From the NCBI RefSeq assembly GCF_002234675.1, contig NC_019862.2, positions 24,920,160 to 24,984,159 of the forward strand: a stretch of 64,000 nucleotides of DNA, given 5' to 3'. The number at the start of each line of letters is the position of its first letter. Positions within the stretch are counted from its first letter, which is position 1. Made by a program: the position numbers and the translations under genes. This stretch comes from Oryzias latipes. Taxonomy: Eukaryota; Chordata; Actinopteri; Beloniformes; Adrianichthyidae. Below, one piece after another: positions 1 through 17,100 of the stretch. The notes beneath the pieces were generated by a model, which saw only the letters and a program-made list of their open reading frames with translations, did not search any database and had not been told where the DNA came from.

Positions 1-831
1 TGACTTAATTCAGTCAGAAATTCAGGTCTCCTTGTCCAGCCTGTGTGGCTGACTTCACAAATGTGCTTGTAGAAGGACTGTCAAACCGCCATGAAGTCAC
101 TTCTAAATCTATAAAAATTCCTTCTGGAGAAGCTGATCCTGTTATAGCTGCAAAATGCGGGCAGAGGTCATTCTAATCATCCATTTACACTCTAAAGAGT
201 ATTTGGGCTGTAGTTGGAAAGATAAACTATTTTTAACTTGAACTAAAACCAATCATACTTTTGTGAATATTAAGAATTTAGTGCAGCTGAGGTGGGGTTT
301 TTTTTGTTTCACCTTTAGAAATGAACAGACACTTTAGTGTTTGCCAAAGAAAATAAGGACACTGCAATTTTCTTTTTAACTCAGCTTTTTCTGTAGACAC
401 TACAGAACTTCAAGCATGCGGACAAGGAAATCAGGTAAAAGTTCAATTGTTTTATTCTGAAGCAGAGAATGCCAATGCCACTTTTTGCCACACGGGGGCG
501 CTAATAGATTTATCACTATTCGCTAGCTGTTGATAAATGCCCTCACGAAGAAGTCTGCTTTTCCATGGAAACCCGACGCTTATTGGAGTCCAACCAGAAA
601 TATGTCGTGATTTCCGGACCAGTTCGAGGTTTGAGTGAACTCGAACCCGAACCAAACGGTGTGGTCAGTCGAAGAAGGCTAATTTGAGTGTATCAACCTG
701 TGTTGTTAGCATGCTTATGTCGTTTTAGCTAACTAACTGCCCTGCGGGGGGGGGGGGGGGGGGGGGGGGGGGGCGAATTGAGAGGAATGCGAAACGCCGA
801 AAGAAGACGAGCGGTCTGACTGCAGCGCAGG
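1..831. other. Intergenic DNA and putative C19orf44 promoter
   Basis: No coding exon was recognised here. The sequence is AT-rich up to about 440, then more balanced, and a poly-G tract sits at 746-773. The last 60 bases before 832 become GC-rich and lead straight into the first coding exon, so the transcription start of the plus-strand gene probably lies within about 540-830. The small open frames on either strand show no family resemblance. Confidence 0.5.
746..773. repeat. Poly-G homopolymer tract (28 bp)
   Basis: An uninterrupted run of G immediately upstream of the first coding exon. Other long G runs occur at 4159-4175, 43090-43112 and 49390-49407. Such runs are polymorphic and error-prone in sequencing, so the exact length is uncertain. 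They can form G-quadruplexes. Confidence 0.9.
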
Positions 832-3800
832 ATGATGCGGCGCAGAGGCGGCGGCAGCTCGGCTCTGGACCGGGCCGAGTCGCTGCTCTCGGCCAGGAGC
901 AGCAGGACTCGGGGACGCGGCCAGGTGTGTGTCTGTGCCGTGACGTCCGGTGATGACGCAAGTCTGGACGTTTTTCAAATGATGGAAACACATTTAGATA
1001 AACGAATCCCATTTTTTTTGTTGACCTGAACTTGCAAACAGGCTGGACTCTTCGCCTGTGTGCAGGTACAGCAGGCGACTAAAAAAAAGTAAAAAGGGAA
1101 GAAAAGACCTGCTGGGATCCCTTTGTAGACTATTAGGTGTACTACAACTATACAGTCGATGTTAAAAGTGAAGCAGTATCCGCCAAGTTTACTTTTTATA
1201 TACTATCCTCTCTATATTATGTACTTAAAATGTTACAATATAGTCTGTAAAAAGTACTACACATAGCTTTACACATATATGGTGTATTATTAGTGTACAT
1301 GCTATACGTATACTTGACAAACTACAAGTGTAGTACTTTTTGCAAAGGAATATCACAAATGCTCATGATTTTTCTTTTAAATACATTTTTTAATCAAGTA
1401 GAACCTATTCAGACGTTCCTGTTAATAATCGGTGCACTGCTGTTATATATATTTTCCTAGTCTCCTTTTTGAATTGTGATCATCTCTACTTTCTCTTCTT
1501 TGATATGAAGACAGATCTTTTATTTTTAAGCCAGATTCCTTCTCACACATGGATGTTCTCGACTCTTTCCTGATTTCAGAAACTGGTGGCACAGTTCTTG
1601 GTCGATAATGTTGGGTTTCGTCTCACTTTTTCTCATTCAGTGATTATTTCTGATCCTCTGAAGAAAGTAATGCTTCTCTCCAGCAGAATGTATTTCATCG
1701 GGTTAAAACACTACATTTTGGTTCATATATATTTTTTAAAGTCTCTGATTCTGCTTTTTTCTCAGGGATTCTTCAAAACAACATCCAACCCCCCAAATAA
1801 ACAGGTTTCCTTCTGTAACCTGAGTGATTTGTCTGCGGACAGCTCAGCTGCAGGAGAGAACTCAGAGCAGGTGAGACGTCTTTGTCAATGCAGATCCCAT
1901 CAGTCCACTACAGACATGCCTCATTTGACATAAGGTTTTACAGACTTACTGTCACACTCCCATCATCTTTAGATCTATTATAAAAGTGTTCCCAGTGGTC
2001 TTTTAACTATGATTATGCTGTTTTTAGCCAATATCAAAAAGCCTGTGTCATTTTCTAGGACATATTTTCTGCAGTAATTCATTAGAAATTAAGCTTTTGG
2101 TTGTGGGTGGCACCGCTGGCGCATCCACTTCCCATCACCTATCTGTTTACATGCTCTAGCTTACAGCCCTCACACCCCCAACCCTTGTGAGCCGCACACC
2201 ACCTCAGACGAGGAAAACAGAGACGTTAATGGATCTAGTCGTTTTTAAATGTAGTGGAGCAGGAAGCTTGTGGCGTATTTTTGACGTCACAAATAAGTTC
2301 TTTTTCTTTTTTGACTGCAGTTTTTTTCATCTGCTCCTGATTCACAGTGATTTGAAGAAAGAAAATACTCAAAAATTCAATTTTAATCTTTATTTTGTAT
2401 ACATAGGCCCTCCGTCACAAGAAGAAAATGTCACAAGAACATGTTAGAAACACAAAACAGCATTTTTTATTGGGATGGGTCTTTAATTGTATGAAGCTGT
2501 CAGCACTGCAGCTTCATGCACTCAGTCGGCAGGCTGGACTACTCTCACATGCACACACACGTGCACGCTCACTCATGGGCTTCAGATTTTCATCAAACAG
2601 CTCCACTCCCTCTGCACATAAGGATTCCAACAGATTGTGTTTGGACAGGACTCCAGGCCTCACAGTGGTTTTGGCGGGGGCAGCAGGTTTCTGAAAAAGG
2701 CTCCTCCACCAACAAGCAGCAGCCGCTCACCCGTCGACAGAAAGCAGAACCTGCTGGAACCCAGGTGAGCTGTGCTGTGACGAGGGAAAGCGATTGATCT
2801 TTGAGAAATGGATCATGACGGATCCTTTTAAATCTGAGGGGTGGTTGGGGGGGGTTTCTGCTCAGGTCTGTCCCGGCCTCCCAGCAGGAATCGCAAACAC
2901 AAATCTCGGCTGAGTCTCGGAGCAGCGATCGAGCCCCAGAGACCACTGATTGTGAGACAAATGGGCCCTCACATGGGGCGGGTGCGCCCACAGAGGTGAG
3001 CATCTCTGCGGCGTCGGCCACCCAGCAGCATTCAGCACAGTGGAGCTCAGGGGGAAGCCGCTTCCTGAAGAAGAAGATGGGCGCGGGTTCTACGCCTGCT
3101 GCAGCTCTGAGATCAGGTGGAGGGGTCAGATCTACACCTTTGCAGGATTTAGAGAGCAAGCCTGGGAAAGCAGAGAGTGTGGACAGTGATGAAGAATACA
3201 TGAAGAAACTGCTGGGGGAATCGGTGGATTGTTCAGACAGCAGTTTAGCGGAAGAAGGGGGGCGCCCACCTCTGAAGGAGCCACAGAAGGTGAGCTTGTC
3301 TTTATTGTTTGTAGCCCCCCCCCCCCCTCCCCATCATACATCCCTGCTTCACATCTGCTCTCCTTCTGCACAGATGCTCAGCAGTCAGAGGACTCACTCC
3401 ATCCCGTCGCCCCCCAGCTCGGCGCCACACCGCCATTCTCCTTTCAGATACTCGGGCCGGAGTCAGAACCACTTCAGCCCTTCTGTTTCATCTCCAGCGA
3501 CTCCCCTTCCAGGGAAGACCAGCGACTTTCCAAAGGCAGAGAGTCCACAGCAACTCTCCTCATCCTCGTCGGAGTGTGTTGAAGTTCTCTCTCTGGAGGA
3601 GCTGCTCCCTGGGGGGTCAGTTTCTTCGGAAGCACAGAGCAAAAGGAGCGAGGTTTCTGAAGGTGAGAGGATCATTCTAAAATCTCTTGATCCCCCCTCC
3701 CATCCTCTACAGAGCTTAAGCGCAAAGCTAACAATTAAAAACAGCTCATGAATCTGTGCAGACACCTAATTCCCAATTTCCCTGTTCATCCCAATGTCTG

Positions 3801-5927
3801 CAGACCTCCACGTCAGCATAAAGAATTTGGACGAGCTTATTCCTGCATCCACTTCAGAAGCAGAATCCCAGGTAGGATCCGATGCAGAAATACTGGCTAG
3901 AATTCTGAGGTTCTGAGCAGGTTTGAAGGTCCAGCAGGTGATCCACAACAACCAAACCTCTGTCCTTGATCTCCTCAGTCAGCAGAGTTCTGTTGATGTT
4001 TATCCTCCCACAGAGTGATGGCTGAATGAGACAAAGAGGAACTTTGGAAGCAGAAAGTTTTCAAAACTTAGGAAAACCCCCAAAAATTCAGATGTGTGAA
4101 TCCATGCATGTGCTCGTTCCTGCTGCTCCTTTTCTTTGAACATGAGAACTTGTCATAAGGGGGGGGGGGGGGGGGTAGTAAACGCATGTAGATGCACAGG
4201 TTTCAGACAGACACCTCAGGGTGCTGAGGGGTGACAGCGCATGTGTTGACCACCTCTAAAAACCAGAGTAGGAAGGCAAATGACATGTCAGACTCTCACA
4301 TCTTCATGGACTCTGCTTGATTGCTGCTTTCTGAAAAGGATCGATGCTTAGAGGGTGGGGTACGCCCAAACAATCCAATCCTCTGTCTCCTGCTATGCTC
4401 TAAAAAACGCCACAGATTAAAGGGGAGGAGCCAGGAGGGATTTAAAAAAAGGAAGATGCAATTGCAGGTTTCAAGTTTTTTTTCCACAATGATTCTTTTA
4501 ACCCTTGTGCTATCTTAGATGACCCCACCCTTACATTGACGTGTTCTCCCTGCCATGACAAAGGTGGATAAAGGTGGAAATATTTCATGTAATCCATGGA
4601 CACCAGTGAGGTTCACAAATCATTGAAGAGAAAAGGTTCAGCGTACTGTCTAGTGGGTCTAGATGACCCAACTCCCAATGTTAAAGTGCCTAGGATAGCA
4701 CAAGGGTTTTAAAACATGCAGCTATCACTTTTCTTTTCTCATGCACTGATGAGTTCACATCTTTAAGGTCAGGAACACAGAAACATCTCAGTTTTAGAAT
4801 TATTTTAAGTGTAGAAATGTTGTAGTTCTGTTCCTCTGATCAGTTGTGAATCAAACCCAATCATCCAGTTTTCTTTTCACGTCCTTATTGATATCAGAAC
4901 ATTTAGTCAAAAGATGACTGTCATATTTTCACGTTCAGATGTCAATACTCCGGATGCCTGATTTTACAGCAGATCTGTGGTGTTTGCTCCCGTGTTGTGC
5001 TTTATTATATGCTTTTTATTTTTCTCCTGCAGGATGAAAGCAGACAGTCTGACCCCACATGGTGGAGAACGCACCAGCAGCTGTCCCAGGAGGACGAAGA
5101 GGTGGTGGACTATCACAGCGACTTTCACAGCTACTCCAGTGGGACCCAGGTTTCCGAGGAGCTGTCAGACGAAGAGGGGACGCCGTCAGAGATCAGGACT
5201 GATGGTGCAGACTCGGTAGTTTCCTCCCACACACCCCCAGAGCCACGCCGCCATGCCTCGCAGACTTCACTGGCTTCAGTCAGAGTTTCATCTAAGCAGA
5301 GGAGCTCTTCATCCAGAAAACATTTAAAGAATGCAGCCGCCCAGACGCAGCCGGATCACCTGATTCACGGTTAGTCCTCCAGACTTCGCCTTTCCCTCCC
5401 ATTTCAGCTGATCTGTCTCTGACCTGTTGGGCTTTCAGCAGATGATGCTTCTGTGCCGTCCGCTGTAGCCCGAATCTACCTGAGTGCAGCTCCGGGGAGG
5501 GGCTATGCGCTCACTGCAGAGCAGCTGGAAGGTACAGGCGCCACTCAGGTGGCAAAAGTCACATTGGAGCTCTCAGTCTGTGCTGGATCACAGAGCCCGT
5601 GTTTTCACTTCCACCAGACATCGGCACATACAACCCAGCTGTGTTTGTGGTCAACGAGGTGCTCAAACAGCAGCTCGCCATGATCAAGGAGTCCGTGGAC
5701 AGCAGCAGGCACCTCCACTCCAGCCTGATGCAGAGCCTGGAGCCCCCCAGCTACAGATACACCACCCTGCAGGACACCATCCAGGTGAATCATCACAGCC
5801 CTCACTGTTCGATTATTTATTTTATCATTTAGGACACAATTCTGTCTCGTTTTCCCAGAACATCCGCAGACGCAGGCCTTCCAAACTTGCCATGGAGAGA
5901 CACCTGGAAGAGGTTCTGCAGAAGTGA
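832..5927 (+). CDS. C19orf44: C19orf44 homologue (DUF4614 protein), 10 coding exons
   Basis: Function is not established in the family. Coding exons: 832-924, 1766-1870, 2649-2764, 2866-3289, 3374-3662, 3804-3871, 5033-5369, 5439-5531, 5618-5784 and 5859-5927. All junctions are GT-AG, phases close, and the product is about 586 aa (human about 657). Identity rests on the motif SRFLKK, present twice (exons 3 and 4) as in the human protein, the acidic block DSDEEYMKKLLGES, the NLDELIP stretch in exon 6, and above all the conserved C-terminus: YNPAVFVVNEVLKQQL, then SSRHLHSSLMQSLE, ending MERHLEEVLQK. The middle is low-complexity Ser/Pro/Glu-rich and probably disordered. The start ATG at 832 is directly followed by a second ATG. 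The first two exons are the least certain, because this part is poorly conserved. The gene converges on akr1a1. Confidence 0.93.
1948..2486. repeat. Dispersed repeat, family 1, copy 1 (intron of C19orf44)
   Basis: About 540 bp in the intron between coding exons 2 and 3. It shares long colinear stretches with 31215-31840: the segment with TAGATCTATTATAAA, the GCTCTAGCTTACAGCCC stretch, and the end GGGTCTTTAA. Coding-like frames inside are chance. I recall a similar abundant interspersed repeat in medaka, which is the main hint to genus. Confidence 0.7.
4159..4175. repeat. Poly-G tract in intron
   Basis: A run of 17 G in the 1.16-kb intron between coding exons 6 and 7 of the C19orf44 homologue. 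Confidence 0.85.
4498..4712. mobile_element. TTAA-flanked MITE (piggyBac-like), copy 1
   Basis: About 205 bp with terminal inverted repeats reading CCCTTGTGCTATC at the left and its complement at the right. It is bordered by TTAA at 4498-4501 and by TTAA (4709-4712) two bases beyond the right end. The same sequence is present in opposite orientation at 7149-7353. TTAA target duplication is characteristic of piggyBac-type transposases. No coding capacity remains. It sits in an intron of the C19orf44 homologue. Confidence 0.75.
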
Positions 5928-6231
5928 GAGCTCCTCATGAAAACAGATTCCTACACTCTACAGGGAAAGGCTCAGTGCTGTTCATCGGCCAACAGCACTG
6001 CGTTAAAGACGCTGGACTCTTACAAACCGCTCTCTGCCTTAAACGTTTACGAACAAAAGTGATGACAGGATTTCCTTTCTTACTTGAAACCGAAAAAGGT
6101 CAGATGCTGCAAAGAGAAGTAACAAAAATATTTATTTCTGTGTTCAGTCTTCACTCTGACAAAAACGAACACGGCAGCTTGTTGAGCTTTGAAGGGGCTG
6201 AAGGCACAGAGTCCGGCCGAAGCCTCGCAGC
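5928..6231. other. Convergent 3' UTR region between C19orf44 and akr1a1
   Basis: Only 304 bp separate the two stop codons. A minus-strand AATAAA (TTTATT at 6131-6136) is a plausible poly(A) signal for akr1a1. The first clear plus-strand AATAAA lies at 6548-6553, beyond the last two akr1a1 exons. The transcripts of the two genes may therefore overlap in antisense. Confidence 0.55.
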
Positions 6232-11760
<5,529 letters not shown>

Positions 11761-12550
11761 TTTCCTCCACAACACCTACCAACAGAAGTGGATGAGTTTA
11801 TGTTATTCACTGTGTAAAGCTACAAAGAAAGAACGCACGAGAACCAGGATTTTATTCAACTCCATACACTGCAACACAGGAATCCCTCTACAACCCAAGA
11901 CCTGAAGTCTTCAACAAGAATTTTCCAGATTGAAAAAGAAAAAAAAACAGGAACAGACTGGAACTAGCAGATGCTGACCCTGCAAACCCCAATTTCCTGT
12001 ATTTGGAACTAAGTTCTTTTTTTGTTTCTTTGTTATCGCAATTACTTCTTTTAAAACGCTGGTTTTGTGAAGGCCTATGTGTTATTATAAAAAGTAAAAG
12101 GGTTATTAAATCAGGCTCTTATTGTTAAATCTCTGTGCAGCTTAATGTGAATGAAATCTGAAGTCGCGTGCCCAGTAATATCCATCCAATAAGCGGCCAT
12201 CAGGTGTTGATAATGCAGACTAGCACGTGACTTCCTTTCGGGGTCACGCACGCGCTTCCACATGCCTTAAAAGCTGAAAATTCTTCAGTTAACGCTTGAC
12301 TGAGCGTGTCACAACAAGCTAAAAAATAACACGTCTATATATGGGGGGAAAAGATGCAGTTTTAGCTTCATTCTTTAAGCGCAAACTAAACGCTAAACGT
12401 GCTTGTTCCCGCGTGCCGTCACACCTGCGTCCTCTTACCTGAGCCTCACACCTGTAAACAACTAGGTAACCAGCAGTGAACGTGGACGCTCCCGCCGCCA
12501 CTGTTCACGAACAGCTCACGTTCGTGCTTCCCCTCTGGGGAGGAAAATCC
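11761..12550 (-). promoter_or_regulatory. akr1a1 5' region with probable noncoding first exon and promoter
   Basis: Reading the minus strand, a GC-richer stretch from about 12550 down to 12439 ends in a consensus splice donor (exon ..GGCTCAG, then gtaagagg, at 12438/12439). This suggests a noncoding first exon that splices to the ATG-containing exon at 11680-11760. CpG-bearing sequence at 12230-12560 would be the promoter. The exon has not been confirmed and its start is unknown. Confidence 0.5.
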
Positions 12551-13690
12551 TTCATTTCCGGGAGAAACAGGGGCGTTCACAGGGATTGTAGGGGCTAGAG
12601 TCCCATGAACATCGTGGGCCCACAAGTACTTCTTAAAAATAGGCTATAAAATGTGAAAATACAACTTAAATAGTAACATTGTTTTGTTAAAATAATTATT
12701 TTTTAATTAAAATTATTTTAATCACCTACTTGACTTTTTAGATCCCGCTCTTTGTAGTAGCTATAAAATAAAAATCAATAAATTGTAGGATAATGTACCT
12801 GCCTTCCGTTATGCACTATAATATCCTATTTTTCTCTCTAAAGAACTTGGATTAAAAGGAAAGTTTATTGGATAAAATAGTTTCATTTTGTTATCTTAGC
12901 TCTTTTATCTATAAGAAAAGATAATTTGACAGTTTGTTGGGACTGTTAAAAATTATACTCAAAAATGAGGCCATGTGGAGTTTACATTTACTTTTACACC
13001 GCCTGTCTGAATCACCCCTATTCCCCTTTTTTCTACTTCTAAAAGTCTTTAATGGTGGATGGAAAAAAAGACTTACATGACATTGGATAACTATGGCGTT
13101 TCATCGCCATAGATAACGAATGTCCTTCTTCTAACCCCTTTTTAAATGTGTTTGTACATATTGAATTTTAGTTTTCCTTTGACAGCAAATTTCTCACTTG
13201 GTTTTGATTTTTTCTCTTTTATTGTGATTTTTCTCAAACATACTTAAAATGTTTTTAACGTTTCAGTCTAGTTGATTTTCACTTGATACATAGAGGCCAT
13301 TCAACCATGCGACATCCTAATTGAAAAAGGTGTACCATAAAGACAGAATGTGTGCAAGTTTTTCATTGGTCCGCTCCTATCTCTGTATCCCTTCTTTAAG
13401 CCGTCGGCTGTGACTCTTGCAAACAAATATTATGGAATTATGAATAGGATCGGCGACCTATCAATTTACTGTATTGGCTACTATCAGAGACTAGTATTCA
13501 GTCACAACCCACCAAAATAAGATAACATGAACGATTAGGTGCATGGCTTGCTCCAGAACCCTTGTCTTAACCATTGTCTCTCTGTTTCTGAGATCTCTCC
13601 AGCCTCATGTCTGCAACAGCTTCCTCGCCAAGAACAGTTTCAAGTGATCATGACTAAATCAATTAATAAATACATAAGACGATCCTCCTC
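12551..13690. other. AT-rich intergenic DNA
   Basis: No exon or recognisable repeat was found. The stretch is AT-rich with short homopolymers. A small imperfect hairpin centres near 13100 (CTATGGCG and CGCCATAG). Confidence 0.5.
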
Positions 13691-13736
13691 CTAGCCAGCT
13701 GGTGGCGGTGTCCCAGAATAATGTCACTTGAGAGAT

Positions 13737-13751
13737 GCGGAAGTGACGTCA
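13737..13751 (+). promoter_or_regulatory. Composite ETS/CRE-like motif upstream of uhmk1
   Basis: GCGGAAGTGACGTCA joins an ETS core (CGGAAGT) to a full cAMP-response palindrome (TGACGTCA). This composite is common near transcription starts of housekeeping genes in vertebrates. It lies about 370 bp upstream of the chosen uhmk1 ATG, so it probably marks the core promoter. Seen in sequence; its activity is inferred. Confidence 0.6.
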
Positions 13752-14109
13752 GCATCAAACTGACTTCCCAGCTTGACTGAAACTTTGTTTTCTGAAACTT
13801 GTCTGCATTTTACCTGCTCTGTCTATTTGCGTTTTTTATTCGAGCTTTGAATTGTCAGATTTATGTAAGGAGAGTTTTGAAAAAGTTTGTGTTTTAAGTT
13901 GATCCCAGGAGCCGGTGTCGGTCGGTACCTTTAGTTAACTGTTACGCCTGGTCTCCCTGAGACCTTACCTGTCTGTAAAAACATGGTTCGGGTCGGTTCT
14001 GACCTCAGGTCCAGCGGTGTTGCGGGAGGCGACGGGCTATGTGCTCGCCGCTAATCCATCCATGCTCGTGTCAGAAAGCCGGCTCCTCTCCTCCTCCGCT
14101 CCCCCCTCC

Positions 14110-17100
14110 ATGGCTCATTGCTCAGAGGACCGTATCCCGCCGCCGCACGTCGGCGTGGACCAGAGCATGAAGCCGGTCCTGTTCGAGATCTTTGGGGAGA
14201 TGTGGACCGTGCAGTCGCGTATCGGACAGGGGGTGTCCGCCTCGGTGTACCGAGTCAGCTCCGGTAGAGCCGCCACCGCCGCTGTGAAGGAGTTCCAAGC
14301 CGATACTCAGGCTGGAGACTACGGGTACCACAAGGAGAGGTCGGTGCTGGAGCACATCCAGGGACACAAGAACATCGGTGAGAGGGAGGGGGGGCAGACA
14401 AAGTGACTGGTGAAACCCTGACACCAAAGCGTTTGGAAAAATACAACATTTACAGATTTATAAACTTTTTTCAACAGATTATTAAGATGCGGTTAACTTT
14501 ATGTTTTTAAAAGGACTACTGGTCCAGTTCTGATCAGTGACAGAGTGGTTCTGGTTGGCACGCATTCACCAAACATCTTATTCTTTTAGACAATCCGGTA
14601 TTGGCCTTTGATTCTTCTACCGACTTGATGATGCAGTTGAATCCATGTGCAGGGTCATGTGATGCTGTCAGCAAAGATTCTGGGAAATATGAACGATGTC
14701 AGTTTCTAAAACCCAATGAGTGCAGATCTAAATGGGGTTTGTCACAACACCACCAGGTACTTTTATTATATGATCATAAAATAAAATAGGAGAAAAACTG
14801 GAATGTCTTTCTGAGTGACTCAAATGACACTGAAAGGGAAGTTATCTTTGTTCTAATGATCAAATCCAGGAGATTCTGTAATGATCCTCCGCCCACTTTT
14901 TTTATTTTTATTTTTTAGTGACATTGTACGGCGTGTTCACCAACCACAGCTGCTTGGGCATCTCCACCCACTGCCTTCTGCTGGAGCTGCTGGACGTCAG
15001 CGTGTCTGAGCTGCTGGTGAGGCGCAGCAGTGCCGTCCAGCCTGGGAGGTAAGCTTCAGAAACTGTATATGGATGCCCTCACCAGACATGTTGGATTGTT
15101 TTCCTCAAACCCATCCAATTAGGTTGGAGAGGTAATCTCACTGCGTAATCTTAATCTCATTCAGTTTATACATGTCCTGCAAGTACTCAAGCAGAAAATG
15201 GATGTAGTATCTGTCACGATTTCTTTAATAAATGATTCTGGAGAGTTATATAAGCTTCGGTTGATCTAAAAGAAAAAAAGGCTTCATGGAACGTGAAGGT
15301 TCCCTTCTGGGCTCCTCTTACCACTACAGATTCAGAGATCTGAGCTTCTTCCACAGATGGTTAACCCAACATCATGAAGATTCACAATTCCACTCAGCTC
15401 TGTGATCTGTGAATTGTGCAGCCTCAAGGCCCGTACTCACTGGGACGAATATTCGCCAGGCGTTATTCGCCAGTGTTTTTTGCCACGTTTTTTGTGTTCA
15501 CACCCAGGCGATTGTCGCTGACGATGAGCCGAGTGAACATGCAATTTCATTCCCTGACATTAGATGGCGCTTAATTTAAACAGAAATACTCCTGTACACA
15601 AGGTGGCGCTGCGCAACTTTACGCTTCTTAAAGTCGCTTTTCACTCAGAAGAAGAGAGCAAGTATTTACGCGCTTGTCAGAATAATACAAAGAAAACATG
15701 AATATTTCAAGCACCAGTAGCTCCAACTGGTGCTTCGTTCGGGGATATTTTAGAATGTCCGTCATTATTTCTTCGCGGCAGTGTAGACGCAACTTGGTGT
15801 CTATCTTCTTCGCTGGTATGTGTGCTCAGCAAGGCAGTTTTGTGTTTGAGCGCCCCCAAGTTGTGTTTTACTGTAACTTCAGAAGCTCCAGACACGTGTG
15901 CAAAAGCGCCATTCTCATTGGTCGAATAGATTTCGACGCGACGCGTCAAAAAAAAAAAACGAATCCGAGGCGTTTTATTTTTGACGCTTTGACGCTTGCC
16001 GTTTTTTCGCGTCGGTGTGCACACTCTCATTGGTGCCCTTTGTTTAGTCACGAGGCGTTAAACGTCGGCGAAAATCCCGCGCGAAATTTGTCCCGGTGTG
16101 TACGGGCCTTCACTCTCTGTTCTCTACATGAACACTCATTTTTGTCCCGAATTTTTCCTGGAAACCGCGTGCCGTGTGTCTACGAAAGAGGAGGGAGCGG
16201 GTGCAGTGGAGGAGGGAGGGGAGAGCGCGTGCAGTGCAAGAGGGAGGCTCTCACTCACTCTCGCACTGCTCGGCTCCTTCCTCATACACACGCAGCGCTG
16301 ACACACATACACATAGTCATTCTACAACACCTATATAGTTAGTATATTAGTTAGATAGGTAGTTATTACTGTTATTTGTTAATAAAGAATAGTGCGTTGT
16401 AATTATTACTTGTACCGATATTCATATGCGATGCGGCCGCCAGGGAATTTTATGTGTGTGTGTGGGTTAAACCGCAACCGCAACTCCTGCTGCTTCATCA
16501 CCACGGTGATCAAAAATCCCACACCGTCACGGCTGTATTCCAAACAGTGCCTGTGACGCGGCAGCAATATGGTAGTAACAGCCTCTGCCTCAGCCTCAGG
16601 ATTTTTTCACACTGCTTTTAACGATTGCTTTTAACTTGAAAGCTGCGTCATAGCTTTTTAAATTATACCTTTTTGTTTGCATTTATGCTACATTTTCTTT
16701 GTTTTTTTGTTTCTTTTTTCCCCTCTGCTGTCAGTTGCTATGGTGACAAACAAATTTCCCACATGTGGGATCAATAAAGTATTTCTGATTCTGATTCTGA
16801 TATGCGTTTCTTCTTGGATTTTCCATGATGAGGGTCTGTTCGTGCTATTTCTTCACAAAGCGGGAATTTACATTAAACTTGCGTCTTCTTCGACACATAT
16901 GCCGTATTCCGCCTGTCTCACTTTAACCCTTTCTGCTCGGGCGCCCCTAAGGGCCGTTAGAAAAAACTTAAAAGAAAAAAGAAAAAAATGCACAAATTAG
17001 CCGCATCATTGAATAAGCCGCAGGGTTGAAAGCGTGTGACAAGAGTAGCGTCTTATAATCGGGAAATTACGGTAATCAGTATTTCTGCAGCTTCACGCTG

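Noticed and set aside
1586..1765. Extension of C19orf44 exon 2 upstream to 1586
   Set aside because: The upstream residues are not conserved, and a pyrimidine tract with CTCAG ends exactly at 1765, giving an exon that keeps the phase of exon 1.
2593..3201. 202-aa minus-strand frame
   Set aside because: It is the shadow of C19orf44 exons 3-4. The plus-strand frame matches the human protein and has proper splice sites.
13086..13117. Small hairpin with CTATGGCG/CGCCATAG
   Set aside because: Only eight perfectly paired bases, then mismatches; this is expected by chance in a window of this size.
14017..14109. Upstream start for uhmk1 (GTG at 14017 or ATG at 14062)
   Set aside because: The added residues show no resemblance to KIS proteins, and GTG is not a likely start in vertebrates. 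The ATG at 14062 remains possible but was judged less likely than 14110.
15698..16342. 214-aa plus-strand frame
   Set aside because: It starts inside a TIR transposon and runs past its right end, has no domain, and lies in uhmk1 intron 2.
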